A DNA stretch of 37,947 nucleotides, from positions 1 through 37,947 of the forward strand of contig JAKAKT010000023.1 in assembly GCA_021813385.1 (NCBI GenBank). The letters run 5' to 3'. Positions 1 to 9,501 of the stretch are shown one piece after another; the first letter of the stretch is position 1; every line of letters begins with the position of its first letter. The position numbers and the translations under genes are program-made. The stretch comes from Microcaldota archaeon (GTDB taxonomy: Archaea; Micrarchaeota; Micrarchaeia; Burarchaeales; JAKAKT01). The notes below the pieces were generated by a model. The model did not search any database. It was not told the DNA's origin and saw only the letters and a program-made list of their open reading frames with translations.

Positions 1-946
1 GATTAATTTTGGCGTCAAGCTTCTCCCTAATCAGTTTTTTCGTGTCTCTTACCTCGCTCTCCTCATCGACCGGGTTGGCAGAAATGTTGCACAACTGCCC
101 GAAATTAGGAAGGAGGGTCAGGACAACATCCAGTCCAAGGACTTTCAGCAAAACGCCCAAATGCTTAGCGAAAATGTCCGGGCTTATGTCCAGTTCCGGC
201 AGTATGGGATTCTCCGTGGCATAGACAACTGCCGGAATCCTGGCAACCGTGCTTCTCCTTGCAAAAGAGCAGTATCCCTCCATCGCGCCTTCACCACAGT
301 TGTTCTCAATGGCCCTAATTGGTCGAATGTCCTCGAGCCAGCCGAACGAGCCAAGGAACACCACCGCGTCGCCTGGCCAGTGGGTCTGGTTATGGGCGAC
401 GGTACCGTTTATCCTGAACGCCTCAAAACCCCCTACATCCAGTCCGATATACTCACAAGCGTCTGAAACGACCCAGGCTCTCGAAAGAACAACGGTGTCC
501 TGGATTATCGTGTTGATTTTCTCCCTCGGGAAATAAATTTCAAAGGAGTAGCTCGGTCCCTGCCTCCCTTCTCCGAAATCTGAAAAACGAACGCCCAGCA
601 AACGGTTTCTCAGCATCAAGAGATAAACCTCCACAATTAAGTCGAAGATTTTTCTTGAGTCCATAAGCTTGCCTTCCCGCAGCTTCTCGACCCCGCCGGC
701 TTGGGCAGCCAGAAGAAGTTCCGCGAGTTTCTTTTCATTTTGGACGAGCCAAGACTTCTCGCCGATAGACAGAATTTGTAACGAGTAATGGGCGTCAATG
801 CGTCTTTTCGCAATCCTTAAAGCCTTAAGTACGTCCATTTGGTCTTTGGACATAGGTCTTTCGAGAATCGGTAAGCGGGAGCGCAGCGCATCCTCGCTCG
901 TCAAGGCCTTAATCTGGGCTCTCGCGCGTTCGGCAGCGATTCCCAT
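1..946 (-). CDS. Hypothetical protein, truncated at the left window edge (MGIAAERARAQIKALTSEDALRSRLP...KKLIREKLDAKIN...)
   Basis: Manual reverse translation from ATG (CAT at 944-946) gives about 315 codons with no stop to position 1. Not in the ORF track because it has no stop in the window. The plus-strand ORFs here look like shadows. Confidence 0.8.
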   Translation of the reverse strand, partial: MGIAAERARAQIKALTSEDALRSRLPILERPMSKDQMDVLKALRIAKRRIDAHYSLQILSIGEKSWLVQNEKKLAELLLAAQAGGVEKLREGKLMDSRKIFDLIVEVYLLMLRNRLLGVRFSDFGEGRQGPSYSFEIYFPREKINTIIQDTVVLSRAWVVSDACEYIGLDVGGFEAFRINGTVAHNQTHWPGDAVVFLGSFGWLEDIRPIRAIENNCGEGAMEGYCSFARRSTVARIPAVVYATENPILPELDISPDIFAKHLGVLLKVLGLDVVLTLLPNFGQLCNISANPVDEESEVRDTKKLIREKLDAKIN

Positions 947-1071
947 TATCCTGTGGTCTTGCTGATCGAAAGTTCGGGACGATTGCATGAACCTATTTAT
1001 ATGCGCATTCTGTTTTTTATAGCTTTAGCCGAGTTAAACCGCCATTTTGCGCTAGTAATGGGCGGTTATGT

Positions 1072-1407
1072 TCACTCAGTTGAACAGTGGGTGATATCAA
1101 AAAAGCCCATGCTACTCACTTGTTGCGTTTCGTTCTTGTCATATAAGCAAAAGTATTTTGTTCCACTCGCCAAGTGTGCATTTATTTTGCATGTATTCCC
1201 TGCGTCGGTTATATCGTACCTTATCCCACCGACGGGAAAATCAATCTCTATCTTATAATCCTTACAATTTTTTATAATCTCATCCGCCTGTTCAATGCAA
1301 CTTGCGTTTGCTAAGGATTTACATATCAAATTCGGCTTGTTGGGGGAACTGCACCCAAAAAAACCAAAAAAGGCAACGAAGATAACTGCAAGATGCCACG
1401 CATTCAT
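1072..1407 (-). CDS. Small putative lipoprotein/secreted protein with a lipobox-like segment (MNAWHLAVIFVAFFGFFGCSS) and several Cys
   Basis: ORF 1072..1443; start moved to MNAWHLA to avoid overlap with the GAPDH 3' end. Hydrophobic N-terminus followed by GC. Confidence 0.6.
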   Translation of the reverse strand: MNAWHLAVIFVAFFGFFGCSSPNKPNLICKSLANASCIEQADEIIKNCKDYKIEIDFPVGGIRYDITDAGNTCKINAHLASGTKYFCLYDKNETQQVSSMGFFDITHCSTE

Positions 1408-1429
1408 GTACCTGCGCCCTCCAGTGGTT

Positions 1430-2458
<1,029 letters not shown>

Positions 2459-2482
2459 TCAAGCGCAATTCTAGCAATCACT

Positions 2483-5188
2483 TCAGGTCGTCGCATCCTG
2501 AAGTTTCTTGATTCCTCCAGATATGACGATTGAAGCGAAACCCACGTTCTCCCGTGGCTTGAGCGAGCAGAGAAGATAAAACCCTTTTCCCAGGTCGCTG
2601 ATTACTGCCTTATACTCTTCGGTCCCGACCACGTACTGCCCGGATTTCCCGAGACCTGCTGCCTTCGCAAGTGCAGCCCCGTGTTCCGCTGCATCCGCAG
2701 CAGGAGTGCCTAAAGACATCGGGTCCTTGAAGTCAGGGAAAATTGAGGCTACGACAACTCCCCTGTCGTCAAACAGGGCGCACCCGCGAACCTTTCCCGA
2801 GCCGAGTATCTCGTTGAGTATCTCTTCATAACGGCGCTTCTTTTCAGCCGACATTGTCTTTACGAGCTTATTCTCAAAGAGGGCGAACGCATCCCCCGGG
2901 TTCGATTCGATGTACCGCTCTGCAGCCCATCCCCTCCAATCCTTTGGGATGTTACGAAGCGAGTCAAGGCTCACCATATCCGCATTCCTCATCGCTGAGC
3001 GAATTGCCTCGGCCCACTTCGGCGCGTCCTCAACATTTGCGAGCTTGTCGCTCAGGCTCGCTATGCACCATTGTGCGGTGTCGAGCGAAGTGTCAAGCTC
3101 TCTCTTTAGAGCGGAAATATCATCGCAGGATTTCAGCATTTCCTTTATCCTGTCCATTTTTATTGTGTAGAACTTCTCGTGCTCCTCCTTTATGTCGAGC
3201 TTGAGCGCCACTCCTTTGCTCACGAGAGCCCGGAGCTCGCCAACCTTCTCCTCAAGGGCAGACGCCATCCCATCGAGCCTGCTAAACATCTCGACTTTCT
3301 TGCCTACTGACCCCCTTACTCTATTAACGCTCTCAATGGCTTCATTTATCTCCGCCTCGGATTCCTTTGATAGCGTTCTTGCCTTGTTCGCCAGCGAATC
3401 AATATTTATGGACTTGAGGTCCCTCTCCTCTATCGAGACATCGAGCCTCTTCGCCCCTGCCTGTTCAGCCATGGCAGCGGTATCCTTGTAAAGCTTCTCA
3501 AGGTCAGCCAAAAGCGCCGAAAGGCCCTTGTACCGGTCGGTCTTTCTTGCCAGCACGGACGCAATCCTGTCCAGTTCGGATATTGACTTTTCAAGGCGCG
3601 CCCCGGCATCAGAAAATGCGCCGCTCTTGCAGAGCCCCTCGATTATTTCAGGGGAGGCACTGCCGGCTGTCTTCGCATAAGCAGCCTCCTCTTCCCTCAC
3701 GTCAATGCTATTGCGTTTGTTCTGGTCAAGCGCCTGCGTAATCTCCATTGACTTCTTCTTGAGCCCCGTAACTTTAGATGATAGCTTCTCGTAGAGCTCG
3801 AGCTTCTCCTTCATCTCAGATACGAGGGCTTCCTCGGATGCCTTGGTTGATGTTAGGAGGCTTGTAGCCCTGTCCAACTCCCCTTTTTCGACTTGCTTCG
3901 TTATGTTGACGAGGGCGATTTGTATCTCCTCAAGCCCGCTCTCCTCTGAATCGAAATTCATAAGCCATTTGGCTTCCGCAAGCTTCTTCTCCTCTTCTTC
4001 GAGGGTGCTCACCAGTTCATTGGTCACAAGCAGCATAGTCTCGGAAGGATTGGCCCCGCACGCAGGGCAGGTGCTGTTCGCTAGATTCATGGTCTTGCCG
4101 CACTTCAGGCAAGGGAATTTTCTGCCGAGCAGCTCGTTGTAGCCGTCCCCCTTTTTCCTGAGGCTTTCGCTAATGGTGGCGTAATCCCCCTTCAGCCTCT
4201 CGAGCTCAGTCAGCGCCTCCTTGAAATTATCATCTCCCCAGAAGCTCTGTGATGCGAGGAGAGTCCTGTTGATATCCAGCTTCCTGTAGCATTCATCCTC
4301 AACGTTTGTATCGAGCCGGTTCCTTGCGCAGCTCTTCAGCATATCGTCAATGCTCTTTGACAAGCGCTTTAGCTCCTTCATCGTTTCCTTGACACGGCCA
4401 TACGCCCGCAGCTTGTTAGCTATCCTGGGCCTCAGGGCGTCGTATTTTTTCCTTGCTGTGTTTAGTTCTGCGTCGGCCTCTTTTATTGCGTCCGCCTTGC
4501 AATATTTCTCTGCCCGCCTGAATATCGCAGATATCTCCCCGAGTTCCTTCTCCTCGCGGCGGAAATCGAACTTCAATGCGTCGGCTTCTGTGAACTGGTC
4601 GGTCATCGATTTGACGTCCAGTTTGAAAAGATTTATCGCGTCCATCGTCCTGCCCTGCTTGAACGCACTCATCATCTCGGACTTCATCTTCTTGACTTCC
4701 GGCTCCTCATAATAAATCGTCCCGAAAATCGACTTCTTCAGTATGCCTTTCAGGCCCCAGTAAGTGAGCGCAAGCCCTATCCCAAACGCCAGGCCACCTG
4801 TGACCCCCATCGGGTTCTGGGATATCATGTCCCCTATCCCGCCAATCCCCTCGGGTTTTGGAGAGAAAAACACCAGCACCACTCCAACGACTGAAAGTAT
4901 GAGCCCAAATGCGAACAATCCCTTTGTTTCCTCCCCATGCCCTATCTCGTAGGAGAACGCATCGAAGAAATTCGTTCCCTCCGGCTTTTTAGTCATCGCT
5001 ACCTTGAGTACCGTGAAAGCCAGCTTCAACGCATCAAACGCCAAGGCAGCCAATATCAAGAAGAACGATATCGCGAAATAGGGGCCCAGTATCTGGGCAA
5101 ACGGCAAGAACAACGAGAGAGCGAGGGCGAGTACAGCATCGGACCCTGATGCCGCAGCCGGGTTCCACTCAGCTCTTTCCTCCTTCAT
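2483..5188 (-). CDS. Large membrane-anchored coiled-coil protein with central zinc-ribbon and C-terminal Roadblock/LC7-like domain
   Basis: 901-aa ORF. N-terminal hydrophobic helices, long charged coiled-coil regions, CLKCGKTMNLANSTCPACG, C-terminal GCALFDDRGVVVASIFPD...YKAVISDLGKGFYLLCSL resembling Roadblock/LC7. Confidence 0.8.
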   Translation of the reverse strand: MKEERAEWNPAAASGSDAVLALALSLFLPFAQILGPYFAISFFLILAALAFDALKLAFTVLKVAMTKKPEGTNFFDAFSYEIGHGEETKGLFAFGLILSVVGVVLVFFSPKPEGIGGIGDMISQNPMGVTGGLAFGIGLALTYWGLKGILKKSIFGTIYYEEPEVKKMKSEMMSAFKQGRTMDAINLFKLDVKSMTDQFTEADALKFDFRREEKELGEISAIFRRAEKYCKADAIKEADAELNTARKKYDALRPRIANKLRAYGRVKETMKELKRLSKSIDDMLKSCARNRLDTNVEDECYRKLDINRTLLASQSFWGDDNFKEALTELERLKGDYATISESLRKKGDGYNELLGRKFPCLKCGKTMNLANSTCPACGANPSETMLLVTNELVSTLEEEEKKLAEAKWLMNFDSEESGLEEIQIALVNITKQVEKGELDRATSLLTSTKASEEALVSEMKEKLELYEKLSSKVTGLKKKSMEITQALDQNKRNSIDVREEEAAYAKTAGSASPEIIEGLCKSGAFSDAGARLEKSISELDRIASVLARKTDRYKGLSALLADLEKLYKDTAAMAEQAGAKRLDVSIEERDLKSINIDSLANKARTLSKESEAEINEAIESVNRVRGSVGKKVEMFSRLDGMASALEEKVGELRALVSKGVALKLDIKEEHEKFYTIKMDRIKEMLKSCDDISALKRELDTSLDTAQWCIASLSDKLANVEDAPKWAEAIRSAMRNADMVSLDSLRNIPKDWRGWAAERYIESNPGDAFALFENKLVKTMSAEKKRRYEEILNEILGSGKVRGCALFDDRGVVVASIFPDFKDPMSLGTPAADAAEHGAALAKAAGLGKSGQYVVGTEEYKAVISDLGKGFYLLCSLKPRENVGFASIVISGGIKKLQDATT

Positions 5189-5208
5189 GTAATTAGATTG
5201 TAACGGTA

Positions 5209-5244
5209 CTTATAAATACATTGTCTTTGCCATTCTTAGGAGGG
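5209..5244 (+). promoter_or_regulatory. TATA box (CTTATAAATA, 5209-5218) and Shine-Dalgarno (AGGAGGG, ~5238-5244) upstream of the MBF1 gene
   Basis: Archaeal TATA-like motif about 34 nt before the ATG at 5252, with a strong SD. Confidence 0.6.
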
Positions 5245-5251
5245 TGCGCTT

Positions 5252-5743
5252 ATGGCAGAATGCGAGATTTGCGGGAGGGAAGACCAGCTTTATACTGTCG
5301 AGATAGACCGAGCAAAACTCCGCGTCTGTTTCGACTGCTCGAAAAGCGGAAAACTCCTCGAAGCACCCCGCCCTCAGGCTAAAATCAGGGCAGGCCCCCA
5401 GTTCCAGGAACGCACCGCAAGGCGCGAGAAAACTGAGGTTGACATCGTTTCTGACTACGGCCCCAAAATAAAAGCAGCCCGCGAGAAGATGCACATAAGC
5501 CGTGATGTCCTGGCAGAGATGATTAATGAGAAAGAGTCGTTCCTTGACAGAGTGGAGTCCGAAAGGACACTTCCCCCTGAAGCCCTTGGAAGAAAACTTG
5601 AGAAGGCTCTTGGCATAATGCTTTACGAGGAGGTCGGGGTAAGCTCTTCCCCAGTCTCGAAAGGCGAGAAGAAGGGCCTCACACTTGGCGATGTAATACG
5701 GGTAAAAAGGAAAGAAGATGCGGATGAAAAAGAGCAGGATTAG
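5252..5743 (+). CDS. Archaeal multiprotein bridging factor 1 homologue (zinc ribbon + HTH)
   Basis: CEICGREDQLYTVEIDRAKLRVCFDCSKSG zinc ribbon; IKAAREKMHISRDVLAEMINEKESFLDRVESERTLPP HTH. Confidence 0.9.
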   Translation: MAECEICGREDQLYTVEIDRAKLRVCFDCSKSGKLLEAPRPQAKIRAGPQFQERTARREKTEVDIVSDYGPKIKAAREKMHISRDVLAEMINEKESFLDRVESERTLPPEALGRKLEKALGIMLYEEVGVSSSPVSKGEKKGLTLGDVIRVKRKEDADEKEQD

Positions 5744-5755
5744 TGGGGTAGTTGC

Positions 5756-6775
5756 ATGGGCGTTGATTTTTCTGGGGTCATCGAGTCAGCGCCAATCGCC
5801 CTGGACCAGCTGGCTGGGAAAAAAGTTGCTGTCGACGCTTATAACGCGCTTTACCAATTCCTCTCCATAATCAGGCAGAGGGACGGCACCCCTCTTATGG
5901 ATTACAACGGAAAAGTCACCAGCCATATCTCCGGCCTCTTCTACCGCACAGCGCGCCTTCTCGAACTGGGCATCCGCCCAGTTTATGTGTTCGATGGCCC
6001 TCCTCCCGTCCTCAAGCGCAAAACCCTCGCTCTGCGCCAGACAATCAAGGAAGAGGCGAGGAAGGAATGGAAGGAAGCGATTGAGAGGGGCGATTACGAG
6101 ACAGCCCGCTCTAAAGCGCAGGCCACTTCAAGGCTTACGCGGGAAATGGTCGAGGAGTCAAAGCAGCTCCTTTCCCTCATGGGGGTTCCGCATATCCAGG
6201 CACCGAGCGAGGGCGAGGCGCAGGCATCGGCTCTCGTCCTTTCTGGGCAGGCATACGCCTGCGCATCCCAGGATTATGACTCACTCCTTTTTGGCGCTCC
6301 TCTCCTTGTAAAGAACTTCACGATGAGCGGCAGGAGGAAGCTCCCGAAAAAGGACATTTATGTCGAAGTCGAGCCGGAGCTGATAGATTTGGGGAAGAAT
6401 CTCTCCTCCCTCGGCATAACCCGCCAAAAACTCATTTGGATGGGCTTATTGGTCGGGACGGATTTCAACGAGGGCGTGCACGGGATAGGGCCTAAGAAGG
6501 CTTACAAGCTGGTGAAGGAGTGCTCAACCCTCGAGGAAGTAATAGCCAAGTCTAGTGCGGTTTTCGAAGTTGAGCCTATGGAGCTAGAGAACCTATTCCT
6601 CCACCCGGACGTCAAGGAATTCGAGATTCCGAACATGATTCCGGACCAAAAAGGCCTCGAACAATACCTCGCCTCCCGCGCTTTTTCCCCGGAGCGGGTC
6701 AAGAACACGATTGCTTCGATTTCAAAGTCGCAGAGCGAGAAGGGAATCCAGTCGAAGCTCGATGCGTTCGAGTAA
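5756..6775 (+). CDS. fen: Flap endonuclease 1 (XPG/FEN1 family)
   Basis: MGVDFSGVIESAPI, VAVDAYNALYQFLS, YVFDGPPPVLKRKTL, APSEGEAQASAL, ASQDYDSLLFGAP, VGTDFNEGVHGIGPKKAYKL; C-terminal PIP-like QSKLDAFE. Confidence 0.96.
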   Translation: MGVDFSGVIESAPIALDQLAGKKVAVDAYNALYQFLSIIRQRDGTPLMDYNGKVTSHISGLFYRTARLLELGIRPVYVFDGPPPVLKRKTLALRQTIKEEARKEWKEAIERGDYETARSKAQATSRLTREMVEESKQLLSLMGVPHIQAPSEGEAQASALVLSGQAYACASQDYDSLLFGAPLLVKNFTMSGRRKLPKKDIYVEVEPELIDLGKNLSSLGITRQKLIWMGLLVGTDFNEGVHGIGPKKAYKLVKECSTLEEVIAKSSAVFEVEPMELENLFLHPDVKEFEIPNMIPDQKGLEQYLASRAFSPERVKNTIASISKSQSEKGIQSKLDAFE

Positions 6776-6825
6776 TACGCCGCTTGAGCCCAATCCCGCC
6801 TAAAACCAACCTAACAACATCGCGA

Positions 6826-6836
6826 CTTTTATAAGC
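6826..6836 (+). promoter_or_regulatory. Putative TATA box (CTTTTATAAGC) for the site-2 protease gene
   Basis: A/T-rich TATA-like motif about 45 nt upstream of the ATG at 6879. Confidence 0.45.
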
Positions 6837-6878
6837 TTTATCTGCCGAACCTATCTATCTCATTCAAGAGGCTAAACG

Positions 6879-8300
6879 ATGGAAGGGAAAAAACTCGGGG
6901 CACTGCTCGTCATACTGCTAACCTGCCTGCTTTTCTACGCGATGCTCATCTCGAGCGCAAGCGGCGTCATCAAATTCATCGTAATCCTGATAACGATGGC
7001 AGGTTGCGGCATCTCGCTCCAATCGCTCCTGAAAATAGACGGCCAATTCGGCGTTCTTTTGCTCAGGACCCAGAAGGGCCTTCGCTACATCGATTACATC
7101 GCGAACGCAGCCCCGCGCCTTTGGCAGGCATGCGCTGACTTCGGGACTGTTCTCGGGTTCGGGCTTTCGTCATTTTTCATTTTCAAGAGATACAGGGAAG
7201 GGGTCCCGCTAAAGACATTCCTGTTCTCGATGGCGGCGCTCGTGGTAGTCTCGCAGACGATGACGTTGAAAGTTTTCCAGATGATAATCCTTCTCATAAG
7301 CGTGCCGATGGACGTGAGCTCGCTCTCGCAGCAGATGGGCTCGGTCGCCTCTTACGTGCCCTGGGTGACGCTCCTTGCGATGCTCTTCTTCGGTTTCTGC
7401 GGGGTCACGGTGGTCGGCCTAATCCTGAATACCTACTCGATTATCGTGAGCATCCTCTCGGTTTTGCTTTCGGTTCCTGGCTCAAGCCTTAACGATGCGA
7501 TGCCAGGCGCTTCCCCGGTGATTCCAGGGATTAACATGCCGCTCCTTGAAGGGATTATCGCGCTCGGAGTGCTTCTCTTCGTGCATGAGATGTCCCACGG
7601 AATCCTTTCGATTATCGGGAAGGTCAGGCTCGAGTCAGCGGGCCTACTCCTCTTCGGAGTAATACCTGTTGGCGCCTTCATCGACCCCGATGAGAAGAGT
7701 CTCGAGAAGAAAGGCATCGACGTCCAGACAAGGGTATTCGCAGCAGGCTCGGCCTCGAACCTCATAATGTTCATTTTGTTTTTCTTCCTTCTGTTGGGTT
7801 TTGAGCACTTCACCGCGCCCTTCCTGGACCCAAGCATCCACCTGGTTTCAGTAGACCCCGGCTCTCCGGCTTTTGAAGCAGGATTAAGGCCAGGGGACAG
7901 GCTGATTTCAGTTGAGGGCATCGGGATTACCTGGGAAAATTTCGGCCAATTCGGCACGTTCCTGGCCCAGCGGGATACGGTCATGGTAAAGACGGACAAA
8001 GGGGAATACCTGATACAGCCGAAGCTTTCCGGAGACCGGAAGATTATCGGCATTCGGGTTCCTTCATACCCGCCTTACATGCAGGGCTACGAATGGCTCG
8101 GCTTCTTGAAGAATACGATAGGCCTGATATTCGTCCTGAATTTCCTGGTCGGAGTGATAAACCTGATTCCGCTGTTCATGGCATTCGACGGTTATAGGAT
8201 TCTCGCGATGCACATGAAGAATCAGCTTGTCATAAACATAATCTCATATTCACTCCTCTTGATGTTCCTTCTTAATTTCGTGCCATGGCTGTGGAGATGA
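6879..8300 (+). CDS. Site-2 protease family (M50) intramembrane metalloprotease with PDZ domain
   Basis: Many TM segments; HEMSHG (HExxH); PDZ-like VDPGSPAFEAGLRPGDRLISVEG; NLIPLFMAFDGYR (NxxPxxxxDG-like). Confidence 0.92.
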   Translation: MEGKKLGALLVILLTCLLFYAMLISSASGVIKFIVILITMAGCGISLQSLLKIDGQFGVLLLRTQKGLRYIDYIANAAPRLWQACADFGTVLGFGLSSFFIFKRYREGVPLKTFLFSMAALVVVSQTMTLKVFQMIILLISVPMDVSSLSQQMGSVASYVPWVTLLAMLFFGFCGVTVVGLILNTYSIIVSILSVLLSVPGSSLNDAMPGASPVIPGINMPLLEGIIALGVLLFVHEMSHGILSIIGKVRLESAGLLLFGVIPVGAFIDPDEKSLEKKGIDVQTRVFAAGSASNLIMFILFFFLLLGFEHFTAPFLDPSIHLVSVDPGSPAFEAGLRPGDRLISVEGIGITWENFGQFGTFLAQRDTVMVKTDKGEYLIQPKLSGDRKIIGIRVPSYPPYMQGYEWLGFLKNTIGLIFVLNFLVGVINLIPLFMAFDGYRILAMHMKNQLVINIISYSLLLMFLLNFVPWLWR

Positions 8301-8355
8301 GCAAAAAGAAAAAGAACGAGCGCTTTCTCCTTTAAGGTAAAAACCGACCCTAGAA

Positions 8356-9444
8356 TCAGAATCCCAGGTCGCTCAGGCTTCTGTCCCCTCCACTGTCCGA
8401 GTCCCCTGAGTCCGAGCCGGAATCATCGCCGCTGCGGCTCCTCTTCCCGAGGTTGTACTGGCCCTTTATGCCGGTGAATATCGTGATGGCCTCAATCTTG
8501 TCCTCGAAGGATGCGTCCATCCTCGCGCCCCAAATTACGTTCGCATTCGGGTCCACCTGTTCAGTGAGCGCCTCTCCAACCCCGTTTGCCTCTCCGAGCG
8601 TGAGGTTTGCCCCCCCCGTCAGGTGAAGGAGGACTCCCCTCGCACCGCTGAAGTCAATATCAAGCAGCCTGTTCTTGAGCGTGTTGTTGACGACATCGCG
8701 GGCCCTGTTCGAGCCCTTCGCCTCGCCGACAGCAATCATCGAGACCCCGCCTCCGCCCATGACCGCCCTTACGTCGGCAAAATCAAGGTTGATGAGGCTC
8801 GGAGTGGTGATTGTTTCGGTAATCCCCCGTACGGCCCTAGCAACAATCTCATCAGCGATATTGAATGCCTGGTCAATCGGAAGGTTCGGCACGAATTCCA
8901 CGAGCCTGTTGTTGTCTATTATCACGAGCGTATCAGCTGATTTCTTCAGCCTCTCGATTCCCTCATCCGCCTTCTTCAGCCTTGCCCTCTCGAGAACGAA
9001 TGGATAAGTGACCATTGCAACTACTATCGCTCCCTCCTCTTTCGCGATGTCGGCAATCACGGGGGCGCTTCCAGTCCCGGTTCCTCCCCCCATTCCAGCA
9101 GTGAGGAACATCAGGTCAGTCTTTTTCAGAACGTTCCTTATCGCTTCCTTCGAGACTTCGGCTGCCTTCATCCCGATTTCCGGATACCCGCCGGCCCCAA
9201 GGCCCTTCGTCAGCTGCGCCCCAATAAGCATCCTCGTCGCCTTCTCGGAAATCGTCACCAGGTGTTTCCTGTCTGTATTAAAGGCAATGAGTTCGGCCCC
9301 GGCAACCCCCGCCCTCGAAAGCCGGTTAATAGTGTTGCATCCCGCGCCCCCTGTTCCCGCAACGACAATCCTCGGGGTCTCGAAAAAACTGCCAGTCGAT
9401 AGTTCTTCGGTACTTTTCCTTGCAGCTGCAATAATAGAGTCCAT
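8356..9444 (-). CDS. ftsZ: Cell division protein FtsZ
   Basis: [26 protein letters not shown], tubulin signature [23 protein letters not shown]-like region. Start placed at [10 protein letters not shown]. Confidence 0.96.
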   Translation of the reverse strand: MDSIIAAARKSTEELSTGSFFETPRIVVAGTGGAGCNTINRLSRAGVAGAELIAFNTDRKHLVTISEKATRMLIGAQLTKGLGAGGYPEIGMKAAEVSKEAIRNVLKKTDLMFLTAGMGGGTGTGSAPVIADIAKEEGAIVVAMVTYPFVLERARLKKADEGIERLKKSADTLVIIDNNRLVEFVPNLPIDQAFNIADEIVARAVRGITETITTPSLINLDFADVRAVMGGGGVSMIAVGEAKGSNRARDVVNNTLKNRLLDIDFSGARGVLLHLTGGANLTLGEANGVGEALTEQVDPNANVIWGARMDASFEDKIEAITIFTGIKGQYNLGKRSRSGDDSGSDSGDSDSGGDRSLSDLGF

Positions 9445-9474
9445 GAAATACACCCCACTAGCATTTCTCGAGTT

Positions 9475-9487
9475 CATTTTTTAAATC
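9475..9487 (-). promoter_or_regulatory. Putative TATA box (ATTTAAAAAA on the minus strand) upstream of ftsZ
   Basis: A/T-rich motif about 35 nt upstream of the likely ftsZ ATG. Confidence 0.4.
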
Positions 9488-9501
9488 CTACCCTGGGGGT
9501 T

